Below, piece by piece: positions 8,243-17,693 of a DNA stretch of 32,035 bases. The stretch spans positions 1 to 32,035 of the forward strand of contig NZ_JALAHB010000212.1 in NCBI RefSeq assembly GCF_022712115.1. The letters run 5' to 3'. Numbering within the stretch: the first letter of the stretch is position 1; every line of letters begins with the position of its first letter. The position numbers and the translations under genes are program-made. Origin of the DNA: Brevibacterium sp. GTDB lineage: Bacteria > Actinomycetota > Actinomycetes > Actinomycetales > Brevibacteriaceae. The notes under the pieces were generated by a model. It had not been told where the DNA came from and ran no database searches. It was given only the letters and a program-made list of their open reading frames with translations.

Positions 8243-9526
8243 ATGGCAGACGGAACCTCCACGATCTCCGGCACGTGCCCGGTGCTGCAGGACGACCCCT
8301 ACGCGCCCGAGGTGCTCGCCGACCCCTATCCCTTCCTCGCCCGCCTGCGGGAGGCCGGTCCGGTGGTGTGGCTGGAGAAGCACGGGGTGCACGCCTTCGG
8401 CCGCGATGCCGAGGTCCGCGCGATCCTCGACGACTGGCAGACCTTCATCAGCGGCGCCGGCGTGGGCCCGGTGGACTTCGCGAAGGACGCGCCCACCTGG
8501 TGGCGCCCCGGCATCCTCGAGGTGGACCCGCCCATCCACACCCGCATGCGCTCGGCGATGTCCGCCGTCATCTCCCCGGCCCGCCTCCGGCCCCTGCGCC
8601 AGGGCTTCGAGGACTATGCGCGCGAGCTCTTCGACGAGGTCCTGGGTGCGGAGGGCGCAGTGGGCGGTGCGCCGGCCTCGGGCGCGGATGCCGGCGCGCG
8701 CCAGACTGCTCCCCGCACCGTCGAGCTCGACGCCTTCGAACTCGCCAAGCGCTTCACCCTCCGCGTCTTCGGCGACGCCGTGGGGGTGCCGCGCGAGGGA
8801 CGCGACCCGTACCTCGTCCTGCAGGGCGCCATGAACTTCTCCCGCTTCGGGCCCATGAATGAGGTCGCGCAGCACCACATGGACGCGGCGGACGGCGTCA
8901 TGGAATGGGTGATGAACGCCTGCGAGCGCTCCCATCTGGCCCCCGGCGGCCTCGGCTCCCTGATCTGGGACTATGCGGACTCCGGCGACATCCTCCCCGA
9001 GGAGGCCACCCTGCTCGTCCGCGCCATGCTCTCCGCCGGCCTCGACACCACCATCCTCGCCATCGCGAACACCCTCGTCGCGCTGTCGCAGGAGCCTGAG
9101 CAGTACGCCCGCCTGCGCCGCGACCCCCGCCTCGTGAAGTACGCCATCGACGAGGCCTTTCGCATTGAGGCGCCCTTCCAGTCGTTCTTCCGCAAGACCT
9201 CGCGCGAGGTGGAGATCGGCGGCATCACGCTGCCCGAGGGCGTCAAGCTCATCGTCTTCCCCGGCGCCGCCAACCGGGATCCCGAGAAGTGGGGGCCGGA
9301 TGCGGACAGGTACGACCTCGACCGTGACGCCTCCGGCCACCTCACCTTCGGCCTCGGCATCCACATGTGCGTGGGTCAGCCCATCAGCCGCATGGAGATG
9401 GACGCCTTCTTCGCGGAGTTCGTCCGCCGCGTGAGCGCGTTCGAGCCCACCGCCCCGCCCACGCCGTACATCCACACGACGCTGCGCTCGTTCGAGAAGG
9501 TGCCGCTGCGGCTGACCGTGGGGTGA
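8243..9526 (+). CDS. Cytochrome P450, CYP199-like (aromatic acid O-demethylase candidate)
   Basis: A 427-residue soluble bacterial P450. The I-helix motif AGLDTT is at 265-270, the ExxR pair at E304/R307 (EAFR), and the heme-thiolate loop FGLGIHMCVG at 369-378 with C376 as the axial ligand. From memory it resembles the CYP199A enzymes (4-methoxybenzoate demethylases) in several blocks: RPxxLEVDPPxHT, APGGxG, LVRxxLSAGLDTT, FFRxTxRxVE, GxANRDPxxW and a C-terminal TLRSFEKVPL. In CYP199A4 the residue after LVR is Ser; here it is Ala261, and the loop after WRP is about two residues shorter, so the substrate may differ. An Ala/Gly-rich insert lies at ~137-157. AAGGAAG precedes the ATG. The convergent reductase gene downstream is the likely redox partner. 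Confidence 0.93.
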   Translation: MADGTSTISGTCPVLQDDPYAPEVLADPYPFLARLREAGPVVWLEKHGVHAFGRDAEVRAILDDWQTFISGAGVGPVDFAKDAPTWWRPGILEVDPPIHTRMRSAMSAVISPARLRPLRQGFEDYARELFDEVLGAEGAVGGAPASGADAGARQTAPRTVELDAFELAKRFTLRVFGDAVGVPREGRDPYLVLQGAMNFSRFGPMNEVAQHHMDAADGVMEWVMNACERSHLAPGGLGSLIWDYADSGDILPEEATLLVRAMLSAGLDTTILAIANTLVALSQEPEQYARLRRDPRLVKYAIDEAFRIEAPFQSFFRKTSREVEIGGITLPEGVKLIVFPGAANRDPEKWGPDADRYDLDRDASGHLTFGLGIHMCVGQPISRMEMDAFFAEFVRRVSAFEPTAPPTPYIHTTLRSFEKVPLRLTVG

Positions 9527-9567
9527 CCGGCCTGGGCTGAGCTGACGGTGCCCGAGGCGCCGGTCCG

Positions 9568-10698
<1,131 letters not shown>

Positions 10699-10847
10699 CG
10701 CTCCATGACAGCACGAGTGCGCGCCCGCCGCGAGGCCGATCCTGCATCGCGAGAACGATTGTTGGAGACCGGCGCCCTCGCCTGCAAGAGTGACCTGCGG
10801 CACCCTCGTCCCGGTTCCGCGCCGGCCCTGTCCCAGGAGACATCCTC

Positions 10848-12284
10848 ATGCTGCACGTGTGGCTCATCGGCGGTCTCGCCGTGTACTTCGTCGCGCTCCT
10901 CGCGCTGTCCTTCGTGCGGCAGCGCACCAAGTCCGGTGAGGACTTCTTCCTCGCGGGGCGGAAGACTCCGGCGTGGATGCTCGGCTTCGCATTCATCGCC
11001 ACCTGGTACGGCGGCAACTCCGCGCTCATCAGCGTGGACTCCGCCTATGCGGACGGCATGTCGTCCTGGTGGATCCTGGGCGGGCCCACCGTCATCGCGG
11101 TCATCGCCCTCATCGCGTTCGCGCCGCTCATCCGCCGCACGGGCGCCATGAGCCAGAACGGGATCCTCGCCAGCCGGTACAACGCCGCGACAGGCAATCT
11201 GCTCTCCGTCGTCCTCACGCTCTACCTCATCATGTGGGGCGCGTCCCAGATGGTGGCGATCGGCCACTTCTTCGAGTCGTTCTTCGACATCTCCTACTTC
11301 ACCGCCGTCCTCATCGCCGTGGCGGTCTGCGTGGTGTACGCCCTGGTGGGAGGCTTCCGTGCAGTCGTCTACACGGAGGTCTTCCAGTTCCTGCTGCTCC
11401 TGGCCGGGCTCGTCGTCACGATGTGCGTGGCGCTCGCCCTGTCCGGCGGCTGGGACAACGTCGCCGCGATCGCCGCGGAGACCCGCGAACCCGGCTACTT
11501 CAACCTGTTCCAGGGCATCCAGCTCAACCTCTCGTTCATCATCTCCTTCGGCTTGGCGTTCATGATCGACGGTGCGGCCTGGCAGCGCATCCAGGCCGCG
11601 CCCACGCCCAGGGCGGCGCGCTGGACGGCGGTGACGGCGCTCATCGGCTTCGTCCCCCTGTACTTCTTCGTCGTCATCACGGGCATCGCCTCCCTGGGCG
11701 TCTTCGGTGAGGTCCCGGAGGGCGGCATCGTCTCCACGCTCGCCGCCGGCCACATGCCGCCGTGGCTCACCACACTCGTCTTCGTGGGCATCGCGGCGGC
11801 GATCATGTCCACCATCTGCACGACCTTCAACGTCGCGAGCCTCTACATCACGGAGCTCACCGTGAAGTACGCGCTGAAGGACGCCACCCAGAAGCAGACG
11901 GTGCGCACCGGCCGGGTGGCGACGGTCGCGGCCGCCGTCCTCGGCATGGTCGTGGCCGTGCAGCTGCCCAGCGCGCTCGATGTGCTCGAACTCGCCTCCG
12001 AGCTCATCACCGCAGGCCTCTTCTGGCCCATGGTGTTCGGGTTCTTCTGGAAGCGCGGCAACACGCCCGGCGCCATCGCCTCGATCCTCGCCGGCGGCGC
12101 GTTCATCCTCTACGGCTTCGCGATCGAGTTCGGCGCGCCGCTGCCGCACTTCTGGAACGACGGGCCGGCGCGCATCCTCACCGGCCTGGCGCTGAGCCTC
12201 GTGGCCTACCTCGTCGTCAGCCTCGCGACGAAGCCGGAGACGGAGAAGGCGGAGGCGTTCATCGCCACGGCACGGGGGCGGTGA
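10848..12284 (+). CDS. Sodium:solute symporter (SSS family)
   Basis: A 478-residue SSS transporter, paralogous in fold to the one at 927-2396. After the first helix it carries TKSGEDFFLAGRKTPAWM, typical of the loop before TM2, then FIATWYGGNSALISVDSAY, GALVGGFRAVVYTEVFQ-type helix and ATFNVAS-like segments, with about 13 hydrophobic stretches. RBS AGGAGA lies eight bases before the ATG. It is divergent from the reductase gene with a 149-bp gap. No DUF3311-like small subunit precedes it, unlike the first symporter. Placement between the P450/reductase pair and the MmgE/PrpD gene suggests uptake of an organic acid that feeds one of them; the substrate is not known. Confidence 0.93.
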   Translation: MLHVWLIGGLAVYFVALLALSFVRQRTKSGEDFFLAGRKTPAWMLGFAFIATWYGGNSALISVDSAYADGMSSWWILGGPTVIAVIALIAFAPLIRRTGAMSQNGILASRYNAATGNLLSVVLTLYLIMWGASQMVAIGHFFESFFDISYFTAVLIAVAVCVVYALVGGFRAVVYTEVFQFLLLLAGLVVTMCVALALSGGWDNVAAIAAETREPGYFNLFQGIQLNLSFIISFGLAFMIDGAAWQRIQAAPTPRAARWTAVTALIGFVPLYFFVVITGIASLGVFGEVPEGGIVSTLAAGHMPPWLTTLVFVGIAAAIMSTICTTFNVASLYITELTVKYALKDATQKQTVRTGRVATVAAAVLGMVVAVQLPSALDVLELASELITAGLFWPMVFGFFWKRGNTPGAIASILAGGAFILYGFAIEFGAPLPHFWNDGPARILTGLALSLVAYLVVSLATKPETEKAEAFIATARGR

Positions 12285-12328
12285 GGCGCGGAGCCGGTGG
12301 TGAGGCGCGCGGCCTGCGGTGAGGCGCG
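12280..12328 (+). repeat. Three 11-bp direct repeats at exact 19-bp period
   Basis: GGTGAGGCGCG occurs at 12280-12290, 12299-12309 and 12318-12328. The first copy contains the TGA stop of the symporter gene. The intervening 8-bp spacers differ in sequence, so only the 11-mers are conserved. The rest of the 277-bp gap to the next gene holds a CGGAGCTCCG palindrome (12350-12359) and the promoter below. Confidence 0.75.
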
Positions 12329-12395
12329 GTTTCCAGGTGACCTGCCGGCCGGAGCTCCGCCACCGAGCCGTCTGCGACGCGGCATGCATCCGCCA

Positions 12396-12425
12396 TTGAC
12401 ATCCTTCAAATATATTCCATATTGT
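12396..12425 (+). promoter_or_regulatory. Predicted sigma70-type promoter of the MmgE/PrpD gene
   Basis: A perfect TTGACA (12396-12401) is followed after 18 bp by TATTGT (12420-12425). The stretch is strikingly AT-rich for this DNA and contains the perfect palindrome AATATATT (12409-12416) in the spacer, a plausible repressor site. The next start codon on the plus strand is about 120-140 bp downstream. Confidence 0.6.
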
Positions 12426-12561
12426 GAGGTGAGTCATTCGCATCTGCGTGACGGTCCGGCGACGCCGCGGGAGCGCCGACGTTCGCCTGCATCCGCAGTG
12501 CCGGACCGGTCCCGAGGAAGAGGCTGCAGAAGGCGGCCCATCGATGAGGCAGAGGCAGCAC

Positions 12562-13969
12562 ATGGAAAAGCTTCCCCCAGTGGAAGAGGCCGTCGCCCGC
12601 TTGGTGGTCGACCTCACGTACGACGTCCTCTCGCCGGAGGCGCTCGAAGGCGCCCGGAGGCTTCTCCAGGATCAGCTGGGCCTGCAGGTGGGAAGCTCCA
12701 CCCTGCCCTGGAGCCGGGCTGTCCTGGAGGTCGCGCGGAACCGGCACGTGCCGGGGAGCTCCCGGACGGCGCTCACCGGCGACAGGATGGATGCCGCGGA
12801 CGCCGCGTTCGTCAACGGCGCCTACGGCCACGGGTTCGAGTACGACGATGCGCACGCGCCCAGCCTGAGCCACCCGGGCAGCTGCGTCATCCCCGCTGCG
12901 CTCGCCCTGGGCGAGGAGCTCGATGCCGACATGAGCCAGGTGCTCGAAGACATGGTCGCAGGCTACGAGGTCTACACCAGGATCGGCACGCTGGCTGCTC
13001 CGGACATCCTCTCGCGCGGCTTCCACCCGCATGCGATCCTCTCGAACTTCGGTGCGGCCGCCGTCGTGGCGAAGATGCGCGGCTTCGACCTCGAGACCAC
13101 GATCCACGCGCTGGCGATCGCCTACAGCCATGCCTCGGGCGCGACCGAGTGCACGTCCTCCGGCGGCTCGATCAAGCGCGTCCATGCCGGCATCGGCACG
13201 CGCAACGGCATGCTCGCCGCAGGCATGGCCGCCGGCGGGCTCACCGGACCCACGGCCTTCCTCACCGGCGGGAAGGGATTCTTCCTCACCTATGTGGGCC
13301 GCGAGGTGCCTGATGCGGAGGCTGCGCGTTTCTCCCTCGACAAGCCGTTCGAGATCGCGAACCCGCTCTTCAAGCCGTACTGCTGCTGCGCGTACAACCA
13401 TGCATTCATCGACGGCGCGCGCGGCTTCGCGGACCGGGCGGAGCAGATCGAGCGGGTCGATCTCCGCATCCAGCCCAGCGGCGACGTGGTGATCGGCAAT
13501 CGGAACGCGAATGCCTACAACCCCACGCGGATCGAGCAGCTGCAGTACAGCCTGCCCTTCCAGTTCGCGCTGTCCGTGCTGGGCAGGGGGGAACGGATAC
13601 GCCACCCACAACGCGTACATGAATGGCGAGCTGGACCTCGGCGAGGGCGGCGAGATCGCCGCGATGGCGAACCGGGTGCGCATCGAGGCCGATCCCCGGC
13701 TCACGGAGCGGTATCCCACCAAGATGGTCGGCGACATCACCCTGACGTTCCGCGACGGCAGCTCAGAGCATGTGTTCGTCGAGGATTCCGTGGGTTCGGC
13801 ACCCAATCCCATGACCCAGGAGTTCTCCGACGACAAGTTCCGGGAGCTCACGGGGGACTGCCTGGGAGAGGAGCGCAGTGAGGCGCTGCTGCGGGCGGTC
13901 AAGGAGGTGGACCCGGGGCTCCGGGCCGTCGATCCGGTCTCGCTGCTCTGCCGTCCGGAAGCGGGCTGA
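12562..13969 (+). pseudogene. MmgE/PrpD family protein, frameshifted
   Basis: The first part (from ATG 12562, or ATG 12544) encodes a typical MmgE/PrpD protein: VVDLTYDVLSPEALEGARRL, then NGAYGHGFEYDDAHAPSLSHPG, SRGFHPHAILSNFGAAA and FKPYCCCAYNHAFIDG. Members are dehydratases, decarboxylases or epimerases of small polycarboxylates (2-methylcitrate, cis-aconitate, iminodisuccinate). The reading frame is lost in a run of six G at 13586-13591. Removing one G restores LGRGNGYATHNAYMNGELDLG and the whole C-terminal domain to the TGA at 13967-13969, giving about 468 residues, a normal family length. Both halves keep good coding character, so the shift is either very recent or a sequencing error. 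Neighbours are an SSS symporter upstream and a VOC protein downstream. Confidence 0.85.
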
Positions 13970-14029
13970 GGGTTCACGCTCGTCAGGGGCTGTGCCGCTG
14001 CGGGTCCGTCCCACATACTGAGGGCGTGA

Positions 14030-14073
14030 GGTGCGGTGCCCGGCGTCAGCGCCGTGCCCGTCAGCGCCGCACC
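14030..14073. repeat. Inverted and direct repeats upstream of the VOC gene
   Basis: GGTGCGG (14030-14036) is the reverse complement of CCGCACC (14067-14073). Between them CGTCAGCGCCG occurs twice (14044-14054 and 14059-14069, 15-bp period). The set lies in the 128-bp gap just before the RBS of the VOC gene and could be an mRNA leader hairpin or operator; no further support is visible. Confidence 0.45.
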
Positions 14074-14097
14074 ACCTCAGCCGCAGAGGAGACCCCC

Positions 14098-14535
14098 ATG
14101 CCCGTCCCCGCTCACTTCTCCATCGTCACCCTGGGAGTCGCGGACGTGAGCGCGTCCGCAGCGTTCTACCGCCGCCTCGGCTGGACGCAGCGCGGCGACG
14201 AGTCCCTGGGCATCACCTGGTTCCGTACGGCGGGCACATGGATCGGCCTGTTCGGCCATGATGCGCTCGCCGCGGACGCGGGGCTGGAGAGCACGCCCGC
14301 ACCCGCGTACCGCGGTGTGACGCTGGCGCTGAACTTCGCGAGCGAGGACGAGGTCGACGACGCGCTCGCGGAAGCGGTCGCCGCAGGCGCCCGGCTGGTG
14401 AAGCCCGCGACCCGCGCGGACTGGGGCGGCTACTCCGGCTACTTCGCGGATCCCGACGGTCACCTGTGGGAGGCGGCCTACGCGCCCGGCATGCCCGCGC
14501 GCGAGGACGGCACCATCGAGATCCCGGAGAGCTGA
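14098..14535 (+). CDS. VOC superfamily protein (glyoxalase/bleomycin resistance fold)
   Basis: A 145-residue single-subunit VOC protein. It begins HFSIVTLGVADVSASAAFYRRLGW, the first beta-alpha-beta-beta-beta module, and ends with GYSGYFADPDGHLWEAAY, the typical second-module motif with the metal-ligand Glu position. Two such modules normally bind a divalent metal and act on vicinal-oxygen substrates, as in glyoxalase I, dioxygenases or antibiotic-binding proteins; many are uncharacterised. The ATG at 14098 follows AGAGGAGACC and is preferred over an in-frame GTG at 14026. It is separated from the MmgE/PrpD gene by 128 bp and converges with the fatty-acid permease gene; no specific partner can be named. 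Confidence 0.88.
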   Translation: MPVPAHFSIVTLGVADVSASAAFYRRLGWTQRGDESLGITWFRTAGTWIGLFGHDALAADAGLESTPAPAYRGVTLALNFASEDEVDDALAEAVAAGARLVKPATRADWGGYSGYFADPDGHLWEAAYAPGMPAREDGTIEIPES

Positions 14536-14541
14536 GCCGGC

Positions 14542-15963
14542 CTACAGGAGCGCGGCCATGCCGAAGAGGTACAGGCACACGACCGCCAGCATGAGGAGGA
14601 CCGGCGGCACGGTGTATCCCACCACCTCGCTGAACTTGAGCTTGTAGTTGGCCAGGTACGGCAGTGCGAAGAACGGGATGATGAGGTTCGTGACGCCGTC
14701 GCCCATCTGGTACGCCTGCATGATCAGTCCCAGATCCGCGTCGAGGTCCAGGGTCGTGGGGATGATGTACGGGGCCTCGATGACGAACTTGGACCCGCCG
14801 GAGGGCACCGCGATGTTCAGGAGCCCGGAGTACAGGAACGCGATCACCGGCCAGGTCGTCGCCGTCGAGATCGCCGTGAATGCGTGCGAGATGACCACGC
14901 CCAGGCCGGTGGCGCTGATCAGTCCGAAGATGCCCGCGTAGAACGGGAACTGGAGGATGAATCCCCAGGTGCCCGCGATGCCCTCGCGCACCAGTCCGGC
15001 GTAGTACTCCGGCCCCCAGTTCGCGCACAGGACCATCCCCAGCGCGAGGAAGAGGAAGTTGTAGGAGTTGAGGTCGAGCCCTGCGGCACCCACGGAGGCG
15101 ATGTGCAGGACGCTGTACACCAGCCCCACACCGCCGATTACGTACATGATCCAGCGGCTCGCATTCGCCTTCTGCGCGGGAGTGGTCCGCTCGACGGCGG
15201 TGTCGGACTCCGCGGATTCGAGCACGGCCGGGTCCACCTGCTTCATCTTGGCGGGGTCCTTGGGATGCATGAGCAGCATGAAGACGATGCCGATGAACAG
15301 GCACACCACGAGGAGGAGGCCGTAGTCCAGGCGGAGCACGGAGTCCGTGAGGGGCACGGAGACCGGAGTCGCCTCGGTGTGGGTGTCCGGCACGAGGTCG
15401 CGCAGGTAATCGGGTGTGGCCGCGTAGAGGACCGCGGCACCGGACATGCCCGCGGAGCCGGGCAGCAGAGCCATGAAGAGGGTGGCCACGAGGATGGGCG
15501 CATGCATCCTGATCCCCTTGCGCTTCGCCTGGGCGAGCAGCTCCTTGCCCATGACGATGCCGCCCATCATCCCCAGGCCCCAGTGGATGAAGCCCAGTGC
15601 CGCCGCGACCACGCTGCCCAGGACGATCATCTGGGCGCGGGTCCGGGGGAGGCTCGCGATCCGGGAGAGCAGCAGCTTGGCCGGCGGCGAGGTGGCGACG
15701 GCGTTGCCCGTGGCCAGCAGCACGGTCATCTGCATGGTGAAGGCGAGCAGGTCCCAGAAGGAGCCGGTCCATGCGGAGACGAGCGAGGTCGTCTCCTGGT
15801 CGGGGGACCACACGGGCGTGCCCGTGAGGAAGAATGCCAGCAGCCCGACGATGAGCGTGAGCGCGAGGCAGATGACGAAGGAATCCGGCATCCAGCGCAG
15901 GAACCACGCGAGATACCGGTCCATGAAGCGCTGCTTCTGCGCAGCGCCTGTCTCCTGTGACAT
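14542..15963 (-). CDS. Short-chain fatty acid permease, AtoE family
   Basis: A 473-residue membrane protein resembling the AtoE/TIGR00366 short-chain fatty acid transporters, with about 12 hydrophobic segments. Matching blocks are DRYLAWFLRWMPDSFV at the N-terminus, FWDLLAFTMQMTVLLATGNAVA, FIHWGLGMMGG, LQFPFYAGIFG, and NIAVPSGGSKFVIEAPYIIP near the C-terminus. Known members import acetoacetate or butyrate-like acids. The ATG at 15963 follows AGAGGAAC. The minus-strand frame stays open far upstream through the acyl-CoA synthetase gene, but that upstream translation is antiparallel noise of a GC-rich gene. It lies 83 bp downstream of the acyl-CoA synthetase, so the pair would import and then activate a short carboxylic acid. 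Confidence 0.93.
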   Translation of the reverse strand: MSQETGAAQKQRFMDRYLAWFLRWMPDSFVICLALTLIVGLLAFFLTGTPVWSPDQETTSLVSAWTGSFWDLLAFTMQMTVLLATGNAVATSPPAKLLLSRIASLPRTRAQMIVLGSVVAAALGFIHWGLGMMGGIVMGKELLAQAKRKGIRMHAPILVATLFMALLPGSAGMSGAAVLYAATPDYLRDLVPDTHTEATPVSVPLTDSVLRLDYGLLLVVCLFIGIVFMLLMHPKDPAKMKQVDPAVLESAESDTAVERTTPAQKANASRWIMYVIGGVGLVYSVLHIASVGAAGLDLNSYNFLFLALGMVLCANWGPEYYAGLVREGIAGTWGFILQFPFYAGIFGLISATGLGVVISHAFTAISTATTWPVIAFLYSGLLNIAVPSGGSKFVIEAPYIIPTTLDLDADLGLIMQAYQMGDGVTNLIIPFFALPYLANYKLKFSEVVGYTVPPVLLMLAVVCLYLFGMAALL

Positions 15964-16046
15964 GAGTGTTCCTCTGTATGGTGTCGTCGGAATGATGCGT
16001 GAGTCGTGGCGGCGGACGAGCAGCGGGCCGGGCCGCATGCGCCTCT

Positions 16047-17579
16047 CTAGCCGTCCGTGTGCAGGCGGAGCTGCTTCTTGTCCACCTTGCCCACTGCCGT
16101 GACGGGCAGCTCCTCGCGGAGCACCACCTCTTTGGGACGCTTGTAGCCGGAGAGAAGTGCGCGGGCCGCCCGGGCGATCCTCTCCTCCGTGGCGTCGGGC
16201 GTCGCGGGCACGACGAAGGCGACCACGGCCTCGCCCCAGTCCGGGTGGGGGACGCCCACGACGGCGGCTTCCTTGACGTCGTCCAGGCTCGCGAGGGCCT
16301 GCTCCACCTCGCCGGCATAGACGTTCAGGCCGCCGGTGATGATCATGTCCTTCTTGCGGTCGACCAGGAAGAGATAGCCCTCCTCGTCCAGGTACCCCAG
16401 GTCGCCCGTGCAGAGCCAGCCGTCGCGCAGCGCCGCGGCAGTCGCCTCGGGCTTCCCCAGGTACTCCTCCATCACGTAGGGGGCGCGGCCGAGGACCTCG
16501 CCCACCTCGCCCGGCGCGCAGTCCGAGCCGTCGCTGCGCACGGTGCGGATCTGCGCCATGAGGACGCTCTGCCCGCAGCTTCTCAGACGCGCGGGGGACC
16601 GGTCCGCCGAGTGGTCCTCGCGGCGCAGGCGCGTGAGGAAGTTGGGCGCCTCGGTCTGGCCGAAGAGCTGCATGAACACCGGTCCGAACAGGTCGAGACC
16701 CTGGCGCAGCCGTGCCTCCGTGATGGGCGAGGCCCCGTAGAGGACGGTGCGGAGCGAGCTCGAGTCGAACGCCGGGCGGGCCGCGACCTCGTCGAGCATC
16801 CGGTAGATCATGGTGGGCACCATGAACAGGTAGCTCACCCGGTCCTTCTCGATCCTCTCCAGCACGAGGTCCAGGTCGAAGCCCGCCTCGACGTGGATGA
16901 CCGCGCCCTGCAGCAGGCCCGTCTGCGCGAGGACGCCCGCGCTGTGCGGCAGCGGCGAGGTGAGGAGCAGCCTGTCCTGCGCGGCGATCTCCGTCTCGAT
17001 CACGTGGGAGAGGAGATTCGCGGTGACTCCGCGCTGATGATGCACGACTCCCTTGGGCCGGCCGGTGGTCCCTCCCGTGTACATGATCAGAGCGCGGTCC
17101 CCGGCCTCGACCGGAGGCAGGTCGGCCAGTGTCGGAACGTCCTCGCCGGTGCCGGGCTCCTGGGTGACCCCGGCGGGCAGCTGCGCGTCCGTGAGAAGGA
17201 CCGGGTCCGCGCCGAGGCCCCGCGCACGCTCGACGGCGCGCAGCCTGGTCTCCGAGGCGAGGACGACCTTCGCCCGGGAGTCGTGGAGGATGTGGGCGAC
17301 CTCCTCGTCGGAGAGCATCATGTTCACCGGCACCTTGGCGCCGCCGACGGCGATGATCGCGAGATCGGCGATCAGGTACCGGGCGCTGTTCTCCCGCACG
17401 ATCGCGACCGGATCCCCGGCGCGGACTCCCGCGTCCATGAGCACGGAGGCCAGGCGCAGCGCGGACTCGCGGAGTTCGTCGTAGCTCCACGTGACGCCGT
17501 CGGCGACGACGGCGGGGCGAGACCCGTGCCTCTCCAACGCGGGGAACACGAGCTCCCTCGTCACCTCGAGTGCCGTCAT
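16047..17579 (-). CDS. Acyl-CoA synthetase (AMP-forming, ANL superfamily)
   Basis: A 510-residue acid-CoA ligase. Motifs in order are the P-loop MYTGGTTGRPKGV, YGASPI, FGQTEAPN, GDLGYLDEEGYLFLVDRKKD with the hinge, IITGGLNVYAGEVE, and the catalytic lysine K498 in GKVDKK. Such enzymes adenylate a carboxylate with ATP, then transfer it to CoA in the cytosol. FGQTE in place of the commoner YGxTE is seen in many class members acting on fatty or aromatic acids; chain length cannot be read off. The ATG at 17579 has GGAGGGACGG immediately upstream. It is first of a two-gene unit with the AtoE permease and lies 114 bp after the GAF-PucR gene on the same strand, which may regulate it. Confidence 0.94.
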   Translation of the reverse strand: MTALEVTRELVFPALERHGSRPAVVADGVTWSYDELRESALRLASVLMDAGVRAGDPVAIVRENSARYLIADLAIIAVGGAKVPVNMMLSDEEVAHILHDSRAKVVLASETRLRAVERARGLGADPVLLTDAQLPAGVTQEPGTGEDVPTLADLPPVEAGDRALIMYTGGTTGRPKGVVHHQRGVTANLLSHVIETEIAAQDRLLLTSPLPHSAGVLAQTGLLQGAVIHVEAGFDLDLVLERIEKDRVSYLFMVPTMIYRMLDEVAARPAFDSSSLRTVLYGASPITEARLRQGLDLFGPVFMQLFGQTEAPNFLTRLRREDHSADRSPARLRSCGQSVLMAQIRTVRSDGSDCAPGEVGEVLGRAPYVMEEYLGKPEATAAALRDGWLCTGDLGYLDEEGYLFLVDRKKDMIITGGLNVYAGEVEQALASLDDVKEAAVVGVPHPDWGEAVVAFVVPATPDATEERIARAARALLSGYKRPKEVVLREELPVTAVGKVDKKQLRLHTDG

Positions 17580-17646
17580 CCGTCCCTCCTCTTCTTCGAG
17601 ATCCTCGTCGCCGAGGCCACTGGAGAAGTCAGAGTGTCGTACTGTT

Positions 17647-17672
17647 GCACGCCTTCCCAGGGCATGGCGTGC
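17647..17672. promoter_or_regulatory. Inverted repeat upstream of the acyl-CoA synthetase operon
   Basis: GCACGCC (17647-17653) and GGCGTGC (17666-17672) are perfect inverted repeats with a 12-bp spacer, in the 114-bp gap between the PucR-type regulator and the acyl-CoA synthetase. Position, about 70-95 bp upstream of the start codon, suits an activator site; a weak terminator for the regulator is the alternative. Confidence 0.4.
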
Positions 17673-17693
17673 CAGACTTGCAGCATTTGGGTG

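Noticed and set aside
14542..17490. A single 982-residue minus-strand protein fusing sequence upstream of the fatty acid permease
   Set aside because: Only the last 473 residues have membrane-transporter character; the rest is Arg/Gly/Pro-rich translation in the wrong frame of the acyl-CoA synthetase gene. A good ribosome site and ATG at 15963 mark the true start.
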